Below, piece by piece: positions 1 through 12,965 of a stretch of DNA of 64,000 bases. This stretch comes from Allium sativum (Eukaryota; Streptophyta; Magnoliopsida; Asparagales; Amaryllidaceae). A model generated the notes under the pieces. The model saw only the letters and a program-made list of their open reading frames with translations, made no database searches and was not told where the DNA came from. The position numbers were made by a program, and so were the translations under genes. The stretch is taken from the NCBI GenBank assembly GCA_030737875.1, contig CM060915.1, forward strand, positions 567,036,577 to 567,100,576, in the 5' to 3' direction. Each line of letters opens with the position of its first letter. Position 1 is the first letter of the stretch.

Positions 1-103
1 ATAATAATGATGAGTTTCTAGTAAAGTTGCTACAAATTTAATTTAACATTTTCTATTCAATTAATATATAATTTAGAATATTTTTTTTAATTTAAATGTA
101 AAG

Positions 104-196
104 GCCAAGTCCGCGAGAAATGCGGCAAAACAGGTGGAAGAATCCAGTTACGCTTCGGGGTGGGTTTAAGACGTTTCAGCATCATCGCGAGACTTG
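104..196 (+). pseudogene. Exon of CACTA Transposase_24-type protein (5' fragment)
   Basis: The sequence after a plausible splice acceptor (AG at 102-103) reads KAKSARNAA and then, after a one-base frame change in an A run near 137-141, NRWKNPVTLRGGFKTFQHHR. This matches the plant Transposase_24 (Ptta/En/Spm) pattern: basic residues, then NR, then a GG-K-F core, then a basic segment. A GT donor follows at 197-198. The protein is thought to be the accessory DNA-binding product of CACTA elements. The next recognisable exon is at 31869, beyond the inserted Copia. The splice phase between the two does not close cleanly, which fits decay or a missed small exon. Confidence 0.6.
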
Positions 197-317
197 GTAT
201 ATTTATTAATTACATAGTTAAATATTTTATTTTATAAGTTGTTAAAATTAATAGTTGATTTAACAATAAGTTCTAATTTACACACATAGGCATATATATT
301 CATATATATGTATACGC

Positions 318-3300
318 TGTTGTATATAACATTGTTGTATACACAATTATAGGATTTTTTTTTATGATAACAAATAAATATATATTATTATAAATGTTTT
401 AGTTATTGTACTATTTCATATATACATCACAGACAGGAATATAATATTTATATTTAAATAGAATACGACTATACAGAAATTCAAATATTCACACAGTATT
501 TTATTTAAATAGAATATTTTATTTCAAACATTCAAACAATACAACTCTTGTAACTCCTTTGTTTTTATACCCCACTGATATATTTCATTTCATACATATA
601 CAATTTTTATATACACTTCAGTTCCTCACCACAACACTCAATCATTCGTTTGTACAAACATTCAAAATCACTCATATAAAAATATACTTATATACATTTC
701 TCTGTCTTCTGCCTTCTGTCTTCACAGCTCATTGTCAGTCCAGTCATTATCTGTTTACCTGTCATATGAAACACACACACACACACACAGAGTACACTAC
801 AATAGAAATAAAACTGAATACATGCAAATATAAATTTATTTTTAAATTTTATTTGCCTCAGAATTTCGGTGTGTTTCTCATTATTTTTCATGACTTGATC
901 TGATTTATATATCCATCCATGTGTGTTTAGACAGCTTGTGATATTCACAGTAATACACTGTAATTACCACATGGCAGACAATATGTATATACATATTGCA
1001 GAGCAGGGACAAGAAAACTATTTTGAATGGCTGCATATACACATGTGTATAAATATACACGTATGCACTGCCTTGCCAGTCAATGTGCAACTGAGGAGCA
1101 GCCATGTGGACCAACTCGACTCAATGCATCAGCGTGTAATATGGTGGTAACACGACAATGAAGAGCATGTATGAAACTAAGGACAAACACAAGTCAAAAC
1201 AGCATAATGCTTCAACAACAATATATACATATATATATACACACACACGCACACACACTCAAGCATTGACAAAAATGGCCGAGCAATGTCAGTATGCAAG
1301 ACAGTGGAATGGAAATACATATGGAGTCAAATTGTCATGTACATCAGCAAATACAATGCAATGCAAAGTCCAAATGCAATCAAGTGATATAGCAGCATCA
1401 AAATGAACAAGCAAGGCAGCATGTGATCAAGAGAACTACGGTATGAACCAAGGGGCTAACACGTTACAAAATGTACATGTATAGAGCTTTTCAAGTTCAA
1501 GGTGCAAAGAGTGCCAAGAGATCACAAGTAAAATTAATTTTACACAAGCCAGCCATGCATGAATCTCAAGTGTAATAGTCAGGTGAAACAAAATAGTGGT
1601 GATGTGTTAAGTCACATTTACACAAGTATGGAGGCACATGACAGTTCATGAATACATGGGAGCAAGGTTCATGGTTCAGCACATGCAGCAGCATGTTTGA
1701 GCAAGTATTTCAAAGCCAAATGTTTTCAACATATACAATGATCACAACAGCAAGTATCAAAACTGGGATGAGCATAGCCAAGTACAAGACAAGCTAAACT
1801 AGTCTAAATGGAGTGATTTCATAAGACTTATATACGGTGTTTGACTGAACACAACAAATGGTATAGTAAATGGTCGAAATCATGCCAAGCTAAATCAATG
1901 CATGAATGCAGCATAAGCATAGTGTGTGCACAATAATTGTGTGCAACTGGACAGCATGGTTCAAGATATACTCATATATATGAAGCATGGCAGCAACAAT
2001 ACGCAACAAATAAATATTTCCAGAAATCCGTTTATGGAAAATCTCATTTCACGGCTTTAATTCATTAAATCAAAGGTGGGACTCATGGCAACAAGTAATT
2101 TCAAGAATATCAGTTTTGGCAACAATTTAAATAGGGGGCAGCAATTTTCTTTTTCAAAAATCAGTTTCCAGTTTTGACAATCATCCAATTCTGATTTATA
2201 TAACGATTTTTTTTTAATGTTTTGAGAATTCAAGATATTCCTTTTCCAGAAGATCAAATATCATTTCAATGCAAATTTGAGTATGGACAAATATATATGG
2301 CAAGCCAGTCATGGTCTTTAAATTGATTCTAGAAATTTCATTTTTATGGAAAAGAATCTTTCAGCATTCATGGACAAGCAACAATCATCTATTGACTAGA
2401 TTCATAAAGGGGAGAATATCAAGTCTAGATTCATCAACAAATTCACAGCAAGCATTCAAAGCCGTGATTATCGAAAGGGGAAAAATGCACAAATCAGATA
2501 AAGTCATTTGTGGAAATCTGAGAGTGATTTGGGTTTTCTATACCCTATAAATACACACCCATTTCATCATCAACAAGCATAAAAACCAACAAAATCATTT
2601 CAAGCAAAGATTCAAAATTTCAGAAGACTTACAATTCTATTTTGTGTTTCAATCAACAACAAATTACCAAATAAATCGAAGATGCAAGCTGCTAGAGATT
2701 GAAGCCAAAAAGATTCGAGCATCAGAGAATTGAATTTCATAAACCAAGCATCATGATTTAGGGATTTGAGAGGAAACCCTAGGCCGCCATTTTATTTTCC
2801 ACAGAGCAAAGTGATCGGGCAAAAAGAAATAACAAATGGGCTGGCCAAATTTAATAAAAGGGCTTAGTTTGTTTTTAAATTGAAAAAGGGGTTTTCTTTA
2901 TTTCTTTTTATTTATTTTTGTTTTTAATTCCATCTGTAATCGATCCATCAGTTTGTAGAGTCTGTAAAATCTAGGTGATCCAGTTAGGGTTTTAATTGGC
3001 AGTTTACTAGAGTCTGTAAAAACTAGGGTTTACGGGTTACAGTTTTGTAATCCGGGAAAACATGATCTAAGGGATGTAGATCAGTCTAGGGTTTTGAGTG
3101 TAGGATAAGAATAAGAGTGAGGGGTTCGCCAGTTTACATGGTCCTGTAAGCGGGGTCTGTTCTATTACCTAGTAGAAACCTTAGGAATGCAGTAGTAGGC
3201 AGGGTTTTGTCGAAGCTGGGTATAACAATGTGTCATTTATTTTCTGCATTTCTATTTCTGCTATATTCTGTGATCTGTGAATATTTTAATATCTCGTTAA

Positions 3301-3350
3301 AATCCAATAAACCCTATTCACCCCCCTCTAGGGTTAATCTAGATCCAACA
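318..3350 (+). repeat. Copia 5' LTR (3033 bp)
   Basis: Direct repeat of 28909-31854. It starts TGTTG and ends CA at 3350, directly before the primer site. Contents in order: AT-rich U3, an AC microsatellite at 771-790, a TATA box at 2546, then a leader with CTAGGG-like motifs. Short ORFs here have no recognisable domain and drift between the two LTRs, so I treat them as noise. Confidence 0.9.
2546..2553 (+). promoter_or_regulatory. TATA box of Copia 5' LTR
   Basis: TATAAATA sits about 0.8 kb before the LTR end, in a stretch conserved in the 3' LTR (31057-31064). Transcription would be expected to start roughly 30 bp downstream. Confidence 0.6.
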
Positions 3351-3352
3351 AG

Positions 3353-3364
3353 TGGTATTAGAGC
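3353..3364 (+). other. Primer binding site, Copia (tRNA-iMet)
   Basis: TGGTATTAGAGC lies two bases after the 5' LTR. It matches the 12-nt initiator methionine tRNA primer site with one C-to-T change, the kind expected from deamination of methylated cytosine. Confidence 0.8.
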
Positions 3365-3387
3365 TTGGTATTTTATTAACTCTAAAG

Positions 3388-4699
3388 ATGGTATTCCCTA
3401 GTTGTCAGTATAGCGAGAGTCAGTCTAGTGATATTCCAATTATTTTCAATAGGAAATATTTTGTAATTTGGAAATCAAAAATCGAAATCTATTTAAAATC
3501 TGTTAATTTTGAATATTGGAATATTATTGAAAATTTGGGAGATATGCTAAATAAGAAAAATAAAGTTGTCAATGTTCGTGTTATGCATATTCTGTATTCA
3601 TATCTCAGTAATAATCAGCTTAAACTTATCTCTCATTGTTTGACTACACATGATATTTGGAAAACTCTTGACAAGTTGTATGACACAGACAACAGCTGCT
3701 CAAAATCCCAGAATGTCAACTCAGATTCAGATCTATACTTGAAAGGAGAAACAAATGAAAATTCGAGTAGATCAGACGATGGAGATTCAACAAACAATGA
3801 GACTGAAAGTTTCTAATATGAAGATTTAGTTTTTATGTGCACTGATTTAACTAAATCTATTGAGAAACTCCAACTGAAAAATAAAACTCTGAAATCAAAC
3901 AATCTTGAGTTAACCAGCAACAATCATGATTTGGAATTAAAGCTTGAAAATGTTAGGAAATTGGAAAATTCTAATTGTAAAAATTGTTTGAAATTGAAAA
4001 CCGATCTCGTTCATCTTAATAAAAATATTCAAAAGCTTAAAAATAAAATACTGATCTTAAAAGAGAATGAGATTAAATTATTAAGTTCGAACAATCTTCT
4101 ACAAAAGGAATTTGAAAATTTTAAGGCGATTGAATTTTCCAAACATGATTTTGTCGAAAAACAAAATCTATTTTGAAAGAGCTTGAAAATGAGATTGAAA
4201 ATTTCAAAACCTTTGAAAAACATGAATCTGAAAAGAAAAATTATTTTGAACTTGAAATTTCCGTATCCCAAGCCAAAATTAAATTACTTGAAAATGAGAA
4301 TTTGGTTTTGAAACAGTCCAAAGCTAAACAGAAAATCGATATAAATTTTGATAAAAGAAAATAGTGATCTTAAATCCAAAATTCAATGATTAAAATCAAC
4401 TTTGGATAAATTTTCTAATGAGGGAAAAATCATTGAATATGCTGTTACAAAATCAAGTTTCTGTTGGAAATAAATGTGGTCTTGGCTTATGGAAAAATAG
4501 TATTTTTGAAAAGCTGAATTCAAATGGTTTTGAAAATCTTTCAAATTGTTGTGGAAAATATTGTTTTGAAAATTTAAACTCTAGGAATTCAAATGGTTTT
4601 TTGAATCATAAACGAAATAAGAATTTGTTGTATAACAATCCATTTAAACAATCTTGGATCCCAAAAGGAAATAAATTAGGCTTCGTTAAATTCAAATAG
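3388..4699 (+). pseudogene. gag: Copia gag (UBN2-type) with coiled-coil tail, broken
   Basis: Gag would form the capsid of the retrotransposon particle. The ATG at 3388 (MVFPSCQ) is preferred over 3352 because 3352 lies in the primer site. Residues about 20-105 show the UBN2 pattern: a W in a WKSKIEIYLKS helix, then an LISHCLTTHDIWKTLDKLYD segment. A serine/asparagine-rich acidic linker follows. A single in-frame TAA at 3814-3816 separates this from a lysine/leucine/asparagine-rich coiled coil (3835-4176) that continues in a shifted frame (about 4173-4364). A last piece at 4418-4699 ends in PFKQSWIPKGNKLG. I see no CCHC zinc knuckle. One stop and at least two frameshifts make it non-functional. 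No pol follows. Confidence 0.75.
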
Positions 4700-6747
4700 A
4701 TTTGGATTCCTAAGGGTACAAAAGTCAATTCTAATGGTCTGTTATACAAACAAGTCCGGGTACAAAATATATGAATACAACTGTGAATAATTTTACAAAT
4801 TTTGTTAGACCACTCGATCCCCTAAACTGTTAGGTACCGAAGGAGTTTAAGGAACTGCTGTGCTTAAAGAGATTGAATTCAAGTTGTTCTATATTTTTGA
4901 ATTATTCACAATTCTTTAGCCAAGATTGTGATGAGTTAGAGATTCTGGTTTACATCGATGTCAGGTATAACCTCTAAACTCATCTTTGTAAATAGTTTTT
5001 TATTTTTGTTTATTCCTCCTTCTACCCCTTATATTATCTGTTGTTTATCTTGATTTGATTTAACACTACTATATTATTATTATTACTTTTATTCTGGGCT
5101 TTCTTATTAGCTTCAAACTGCAGAATTCATGTTCTTCTAGAAAGTTGCTTCATTTGTATAAAACTCTGATGTTTTTAATGTTTTCCAGATGTTGAATTTA
5201 AACTTGTAAATTTTTGCAATTGTTTTGAATTTTGATTCTTTCCTGAAATCCTAACTGTGTTGAAGCATTCTTGTTATATCTTGAGCACAATTAACTTTGA
5301 ATTCTACATTTTTTGAAAATCTGATAAATTAATTAAATTTCACATACCTCTATTGTTTCGAGATTCTTCCAATATTTTTTGGAAAGACTTGAAATACCAT
5401 ACTCATTGCAGCACATTAGTATTTTTCAGTTGTGATAATTTCATTGGTTTTTGGATTGGCTTGAATATTTCTGAATTGAATAACATTTGTCTTGAATCAT
5501 TGTTTACATCTTGAAAACTCATCCTTATTCATGACCATTTTGGTTGAATATACATTTATTTGAAATCATCCGAAATTCTTGATATTTTGAATCTCACACA
5601 CCTCCTAGATCTGAAATTATTAATCTCGTGTGCTTGATTCAGTTTATCCCTAACTTTACATCTATTCAAGTGATTCCAAATTAATTATTTCTTAATTTTT
5701 GGATCATGAATATCTCTCATACCTGATGTAAATAATCTGAAATTTCTTTTGTACTTGTCTGAAATTATTGTGAAAAAAAAATTCTTTGAATATTTGGTCT
5801 CAAAGCTCACTACTATTTCATGATCATTTGACTTGAATATTTGTTTGTTTAAAATCATTTGAAATTGTTGATTTATTGTATCTTATACATATCTTAGATC
5901 TAAAATTTATAATATGGTGTGATTGATTCATTGAATCTTGAAATATTCATATTCCGCAAATGATTTAAATATATTTTTAATCTTGGGTCATGAATCATTT
6001 ATGTGACTGTTTTATCTGTGAAACATCTACTTGATAAGTCTGCTTTGAAATTGACTTTTGTGCTATTTTGATATGGATTTGAAAATGGTGTTAAACAAGT
6101 GCTTGTTTTTGGCTGCTGCTCTGATACTGTTTTGAAACTTTTTTTTGGGATAGGAGTTTGTTTTGGTATCATCTGCTGCTCTGAATGATGGAACTAAATT
6201 GTTGGATTTATTGCTTGAGCTGGGTGATTTGTTTTTTGCTATTTGAGATACCCATGTTAATTAGTGTCATATTAAGATTATCATTAACAGAGACAACAAG
6301 TGGTATCAGAAGTGCCTTATATTTTTTCTCACTCATATGTACTTGGATTCTAATCTTCACCTTGTATAGAATCCACACATTCTTTTTGCCATTTATAAAC
6401 CCTTATGTTTTCCTCTTGTAATTGATTCTCAATTTTAAACTATTTATTGATTATTCACTCAAAAATTGAAATCAATAACCAAATTGAACTGTATTTATAA
6501 TTCATCAAAATTATTATCAGATTTTGAAGTCGTGATGAGTTGTGACTACAATATATTTCATAACAAGAGGAGATTTTATTTAGATTTTCATGATGGTTGA
6601 CCAGTTATTATAATATCTTTGAATTGGCGATTATTTCATAAACATCTTCTTAATTTATCGTCATTCTGCCATCCATCGTGATTTTATATTAATGTGGAGA
6701 GTTTAATATTTTTTAAAATTATTTTGAATAAACAGTGGAAATATTTG
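4700..6747. other. Copia interior, AT-rich, no recognisable gene; diverged internal duplication
   Basis: This 2-kb stretch should hold pol, but I find no RT, integrase or protease motif on either strand. About 5540-5715 and 5830-6003 resemble each other in order of motifs (TTGAATATxxxTTT, AAATCATxxGAAATT, TCTTAGATCT or similar, GGATCATGAAT), suggesting an old tandem duplication of about 290 bp. A second primer-site-like sequence lies at 6301. Confidence 0.5.
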
Positions 6748-7013
6748 TGTAACAACCCGGATTTTTACAACGTGCTAAGACAAGAATCAAGGCAGAATTT
6801 AATTATAAAATATGAACCAGGGGAAACGGGCTGTGCCGTTACGTTCATCTCGGAAAAATACGCGAAATAGAGTCCGAGTTTTCGAGAATCGGAGTCCGTA
6901 TGACCCAGTTATGGCCCGTCAAAGTTTTCAGAAAAATTCAAGTTCAAAAACAGTTCGAAATTCAAATCTGGAGCCAAATGAACTGGGCGGGAAAATTCCA
7001 GCCCAAGCCCCAG

Positions 7014-7088
7014 GTCGACTGGGGTGTCGACTGGGGAGTCGACACGCCCAGGGGGCAGGTCGACTGCCCAGTCGACACGGGTGTCGAC
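7014..7088. repeat. GTCGAC palindrome cluster in B left LTR promoter region
   Basis: Six GTCGAC hexamers occur in 75 bp. Pairs form larger perfect palindromes, such as GTCGACTG-CC-CAGTCGAC and GTCGACAC-GG-GTGTCGAC. The block lies about 130-200 bp upstream of the TATA box. A copy with changes is in the right LTR (23778-23852). Confidence 0.8.
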
Positions 7089-7220
7089 CTGGGTGGTCCG
7101 ACCACTTAGGCCTGGGTGCACCTGCTGCTGTCTTGGCTCGGTTTTATGGGCCTCTGACGGATCTTGAGGGCTCAGATCTATCCTAGGGTTTATCCTATGG
7201 CCTAAACTACTCCTAATCTC

Positions 7221-7228
7221 TATAAAAA
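7221..7228 (+). promoter_or_regulatory. TATA box, element B left LTR
   Basis: TATAAAAA is followed by CACCCTAGGA and a pyrimidine/adenine leader. The box is conserved in the right LTR at 23983-23990. It lies about 475 bp from the LTR start. Confidence 0.65.
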
Positions 7229-7780
7229 CACCCTAGGAACTAACCTAAAGCACTCAAAATCAATCTAACAACGAAGTGCTGCCCAAATCCCTCTTGATCA
7301 TGGCCTCCATCTCCAACTCCAAGAGCTTATGCATTCAAATCGGATCCGAATCAAAGGTGCTAGCTTGCTACATCAAATCAAGGGAGTGGATCAACGTTGT
7401 TATGCAAATTTCATGACGATTCTTCAACAAAGGAGCCACCTTTCTTCGTCAAGACATGATCCTTCCCTAAGCCTCGCTATGTAAGTTCTAGCTACTTGTA
7501 GATTCCAACGGTGGTTCTAATGTGAAATGGAATTAAATGCGATGAAACATAAGTATGCTAGCCTATGTGAACCTAATTTTGCCCCTTTTCTACGATCTAT
7601 GACCTTGGGCTAAGTTTTAGCGACTTAATCATGCCACTCATTTTATGTTTAACCTAGTTTATCTTGCAAGTTTGAATCTTTATCTATGGAATGTTAGCAT
7701 GAACCTTTGGGAACCATTTGACTTGTGAAACATTGGCAAATATTTGACTTTGGGGCTTATGCATGTAAATGAATCCAAAA

Positions 7781-7984
7781 CCCTTATGTTATCATGCATG
7801 TTTGTGGCCAAATTCCCTTATGATACTATGCATGTTTGTGGCTAATCCCGTTGTGACATTATGCATGTTTGAGGCCAAAAACCCCTTATGATGATATGCA
7901 TATTTTGAGGCCAAACCCCTTATGATACCATGCATGTTTGTGGCCAATCCCTTTTTGGCATCGTGTATGTTTTGAGGCCAATAT
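7781..7984. repeat. 33-36-bp tandem repeats, B left LTR
   Basis: About six imperfect units begin CCCTTATGATAC and contain ATGCATGTTTGTGGCCAA. They carry ATGCAT palindromes. The right LTR has the matching array at 24548-24751. There is no coding signature, and the units are direct repeats with no spacers of the CRISPR kind. Confidence 0.85.
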
Positions 7985-10100
7985 GAAGCATAGTATCCTT
8001 ACTATGTTGACTCGCTTTTACTTGGGTTGGAAACACGATTTGGGGTAGGTTAGACGAGCGTGATTATGACATGATAATTTGACATGGGATTTCATGAAAA
8101 TATGACACTCATGATACACCTAAATGTGGACATGACATTTGGGGTAAACGTGGGACTTGAAACAAGACACGTATGGGTTGTAAGTGTAATATGACACTAG
8201 ACCAAACATGAAAGTGGCCAACCCGAGGTTGGGTTGAGTTTGTAGCATAAATCTACCCGGACCCGCCTGGCTTAACTAGTGGCTACAAACAATAGGACCC
8301 AATGTGAGTAGTTGGTCATATAGTGTAACGACCCGGAATTTTCGACTCCGAAAATCGACACAAAACCCAGCGTCGACTGTTCAGACATCGAAAATACCGA
8401 ATCATTAATAGAAAGAAATTAGAGGGTGAGATAGAAAAGATAGAACTAATAGAATAGAAGAAGAAGAACACAACGGAGCATAATCAAAGTAAACACGAAT
8501 CTCACAGCAGAACGAATAAAATATATTATATAACATAAGCTTTGAAATACAAATCTGTTTTGTACATATATACATACCATCATCAGAGTACACATAACAT
8601 TTGATACAGCGGAAGTAACTCTAAATAACTAACGTTGAAGCCTCCTGCTTCAAGCTCCTCCAAGTGTATCTGTAAAAGCCTGAAACACTTGACTGCCCAT
8701 ACAAATTTGGGCACCCAAGAGTTTAGGAAAAACAAAACAAACTCTGGGTCAGTCATGGGACTGGTGTGAGTAAACTCCAATCATACGGTTTAACCTTGAA
8801 AATCCTTTTGAAAACAAAAGGATAATAGTAAGACCAGCCCACACATAAATACGGACGGTTTTTACCTTACTATAACCCAAAATATTTTGATATCAAAATC
8901 CAGTGATATTATAATAATGTCTAATCAAGTAAATAACCAAATAGCAGAACGCTTGCATCTCACGCTCTACATACATAGTATAAAATCAAAAACCGCAGGG
9001 CGCTTATTGGAGATTGGATTCCAACTATGACAAGGTATGGGACCACCTTCCGATGATGTATCTCTAGAGGCGAATACACCTGGGTTCAACAAGAACATCT
9101 TGCAACCCGGCCCACACATGACCGACCACTCATTTCGCTTGAGTGTATCGAATGTATACCACCAACGGTTGGACTCAAACCACCGTTCCCGAATGGGCAG
9201 AATCGATAGATTTAGAAACAAAAGGAATTTCTCTAGATAGGTGATTATACACCCTAATGGGAGCGACCCACATAGCCATGCTGCCTGCCCGATTTTTGTC
9301 ATTTCCCGGTTGTGAAGCTTGAGGCTACGCCTACCTTTTAGAACATCTGGCCACCATTCACTTTGAATGCCACATCGTCAAACCCGTCAAATCACTAGTT
9401 GATCTTCCCAAAATATTACGGGTATAAAAGCTAAGAGAAACGAATTTCTCCGCCACCAGACGTAATATCTTGAAAAGATCGTCTTATGTGACCGTTAGGA
9501 ATACTCTGTCAGACATTCGTCCATACAAGTTGTCCTGGGACTGGACAAACAGAAAACACCATTCTGGAACCTGACGACCCTTGCATTTTACTCCGTCTTC
9601 AATTATCTTCAGCATAATCGAATTCGCAGCGCTTATGCCTATACGGAGTGGTTCTCGGATAATATATCCAACCGGTCTCCCCGTATAGACAACGATGGTC
9701 AAAACACTTCGATAGTCGGTTGTTTAACTATCGAAGTAAAAACAACATCCATTCAATGTACAACCAATATCACACAAATCACAGGCACCTTTTATTTAAC
9801 ATTCGTTCTTATATTTCTTTGGACAAACGTCATTACTTATTACTTTTGAATAAGTGAATTTCAAAACAAGCTGTTTTCCTTCCCTAGGAAGTGCTACTGT
9901 ATATAAACATCACGCTTAAGTTTGGTTAACAGCGTTTCATTTATCGTTACAGTTCAAACTTGCTATACGCTGCTATATCCCTTTATAACTAATCTTGACA
10001 TAACAGTCACGCTTAAGCCTAGTCAACAGCGTTACTTTACTGCTATAGTTCCGAGACTTGCAATATGCTACTATATTCCACTTTATAATTAATCTCAACA

Positions 10101-10236
10101 CCTCTTTCCGTTACAAATTCTTGACGTCTCTTTTCATTACCAAAAATCTTGATATCTCTTTTCGTTACGAAAATCTTGCCATTTATTTCCGTTACAAAAA
10201 TCTTGGCATTTATTTCCGTTACAAAAATCTTGACAT
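10101..10236. repeat. Short tandem repeats in C left LTR
   Basis: About five units of roughly 27-31 bp of the form TTTCCGTTACAAAAATCTTG. The identical array occurs in the other LTR at 15992-16127. Confidence 0.8.
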
Positions 10237-11727
10237 ATTTTAAATATGATTTTATGATGTCATATCCTTTTTTGAAAACTCGGTTTAAAATTATTTACAT
10301 TGGTCATTAACCCTTCACTCCATCTTCCTTAAACATTTCTCTTTAGACTTCTCTTATCTAAACTCGATCACGTTCTTTGTCTTTTTGGCAATTTACTTCT
10401 TATTCGTATTATGATACCCAATTCAGTAAAACATCTCAATATAAACTTAATACCAGTTTATAATAGAATTTCTATTATAATTTAAACCTCGCTTTAATTA
10501 TAAAAATATAATTTTTATAATTAACTTCGTTGATTTGTCTGACGGTCAACCAACTTCTTAACAAAATGGGTTTATGGTTGACTGTCGCTGATATCGTTTG
10601 TTTACCAAATCAATATAACGTTGAATTTCCATTCAACATGGTTCAAACAGTGCACAAACAGTACATCTAAATATTTAGGAATCCGGTTGAGTTCCTCCAA
10701 CCGATTTCCGCATCCATAGGTGTTATTCAAATCAGTATCCAACCAATGATGTGTGCATATGCAATGATATATATTTATTTCAACCAATTTAACTGTAATT
10801 TATCTAATCAGCCATCACACAGCATTCAACCATTATATAATTAAAATATTTTAAATAAAACAAAGTTAGTGAATTTACTCACCTTGGCGCGTTAACCGTT
10901 AAATAACGATTTGCGTCCGTCGTTTAAACCAGACGTGCACTTCTGCCAATGCTACATTCACGTTCGCTCTTCACCGTGCATGAAACCACCTTGTACAGAA
11001 AACACGCCCCTTTGCTTTCCAATATACTATGTTCCATTTTGCCAAAGTATTTCCGTTCCATCCAGCGTTCAACTCCCCGCTACACCACTGGCAAGCAACC
11101 GGACCACTCGCCTTTGTCAACCCAGTTCCTCCACATTTTCGGACGGCGCGCCAATCCTTCGTACAAACCCATTCTGGCCATACTTTATCTACTTCTTCCT
11201 TGTACCAAGAAAGGCTCAGCTCCATCATGGAAAAACACCATAGCCGTATGTGGTTCCTCCCTTTTTACAAACAACCACGCCCATTTGCAAATGCACATTT
11301 TAAAAGCTCCACTTCCTTCTTTGCAGCCAACACCATTCTTCCTTTCTTCACTATCCTACTCAACTGTCAACTCGCAAGGCATGATTCCCTCAAATGCTGC
11401 ATGGGCTCACTTCTCTACTACAGACATATGCGCCCTCCATGCAACATCAATAAATATATTTCCATCTCCTTTTAACACACGCACAGCATGTTCAAACCCA
11501 TACACTATCTCCTTCCCAAAAGCCAACGCAGTCAAGGGCCGAACTCAGATTGCCACAGACGCTGCTCCTTGCTTGGATCCGCTCATGCACCATACGTGCG
11601 CTCCCATTCTTCCTACTGCAAATGAACAGAAGAACCCGTCCATGCTACTCACGCTTTAGATTTCTTTTTTTTTTTTTTTATCTAATAGGAAAGCTTTGAA
11701 TTTTTCTGAAAAGGAATGAGCTGTATG

Positions 11728-11735
11728 TATTTATA
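11728..11735 (-). promoter_or_regulatory. TATA box of element C left LTR (minus strand)
   Basis: TATTTATA on the plus strand reads TATAAATA on the element's strand, about 1.2 kb from the LTR start. The copy in the other LTR is at 17618-17625. Confidence 0.5.
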
Positions 11736-12952
11736 ATGTTGTAAACCTTGGCCATCACGTATTAGAGTGATAGGCTAGGTCTGCTACCGCATGTTCCTTT
11801 GTCTCCACGGGTTGAAGAATAGGGGACACCGTACATACATTTGTTTTGATTTTAAATACGTAGACTTGCGGTGAGTAGGTATATGTACAGGCTTAGGGTG
11901 GCATTTCCTTGCCATTGTTTATTCGCGTCAATACAGATGGGCATTGTACTGTACTGGGTTCTCTGTGTGATGAGACCATACAAGGCAGGTAAGGATACGA
12001 CTGTGTAGGATAAGATTTTTAAAAAGTATGGTCTATGGAAATCACGAATTTCCTGTTGGTTAAGCATGAAATTCTGAAACTGCTCTGTTCGAAATATATG
12101 ATTTCTTCTAGACAATATATGAGTTGTTAAATCTGTTTCCAAAAGTTGATCAGAGTGATGATAAAAAGGGAACATTACAGGGCATTAAGGAAGATGACAG
12201 TGACTTGTTACCATGGGCGAAAGAAAAGGATTGTCCGCCATATTGAGACATGATGTAGTAGGGTGCATGGGAAGAAATGCGTTTATGTCTGTTTATTTTT
12301 AGTTTTAATTGATTTCGGTATCCCATACTTAAGATTTTCTTTATGTCCGAGCTGCTACAGACGGAAGTAAGATTACGGTTGTGTCCAACGAGATGTCACG
12401 ACCCAAAAAATATAATAATACCGGTAGGTTAACTCATATTTTGAAACCCTAAAATATCGATACAGGGTGCAAAATACTCCAAATAAAAAGTTGCATATTT
12501 AATTAATTAAAAATTACAGTAAAATTTTAAAAATTAAATTAACACTACGTCTCAAAAGAACCTTGCCTAAATTTGAATCCGATATTTAAATATATCTAAA
12601 TAACTGTTATGGCCATGGCGCTGCTTTTCTGTATATTTGACTTGGACATATCTTGCAATATATAATCCGAAATCTCGATTTTCCACCACTGTTAGAAAGA
12701 CATAGTTTAACGGATTCCAACGTTTCTTGTTTCGCAGAAATCTGATTTAAAACGAGTCATGTACACTCAGTTGAAGTTCAGATCGTTAAATTACGAACTG
12801 CAGCGTCGTTATGAGCTCGATTATATTTAATATATATTTTTATACGTTTAAATTCGTTTTAATTAATATATAAACCCATTTATATTACGAATTCAATATT
12901 TAAACTGATTTAAATATTCAATTACGAACCGGTAAAAATGCGGGACATTACA

Positions 12953-12965
12953 TTCCTTCCCCCTT
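12953..12965 (-). other. Polypurine tract, element C
   Basis: Plus-strand TTCCTTCCCCCTT reads AAGGGGGAAGGAA on the element's strand, directly next to the LTR. This is where plus-strand DNA synthesis would start. Confidence 0.8.

Larger units (their letters stand above)
8324..12952 (-). repeat. Element C LTR, plus-strand left copy
   Basis: 4629 bp. Read on the minus strand it starts TGTAATGTCCCGCATTTTT at 12952 and ends at 8324 with the complement of TGTAACGACCCGG, so its two termini are themselves inverted repeats of about 20 bp. Minus-strand features in order: TATA complement 11728-11735, predicted splice donor GTGAGTAAA (complement at 10874-10882), 27-31-bp repeats 10101-10236, conserved hairpin 8750-8763, predicted acceptor TTTTACAG (complement near 8670-8677). 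Confidence 0.93.

Noticed and set aside
559..1406. Several short ORFs in the Copia LTR (for example MFLYPTDIF... and MKSMYETKD...)
   Set aside because: Low-complexity, frames not conserved between the two LTRs, and located in U3.
10949..11659. 236-codon plus-strand ORF (MLHSRSLF...), repeated at 16840-17550 in the other C LTR
   Set aside because: It is antisense to element C within its predicted leader. It has no domain I recognise, and overlapping frames of similar length are open too. Its identity between LTRs only reflects the youth of the element.
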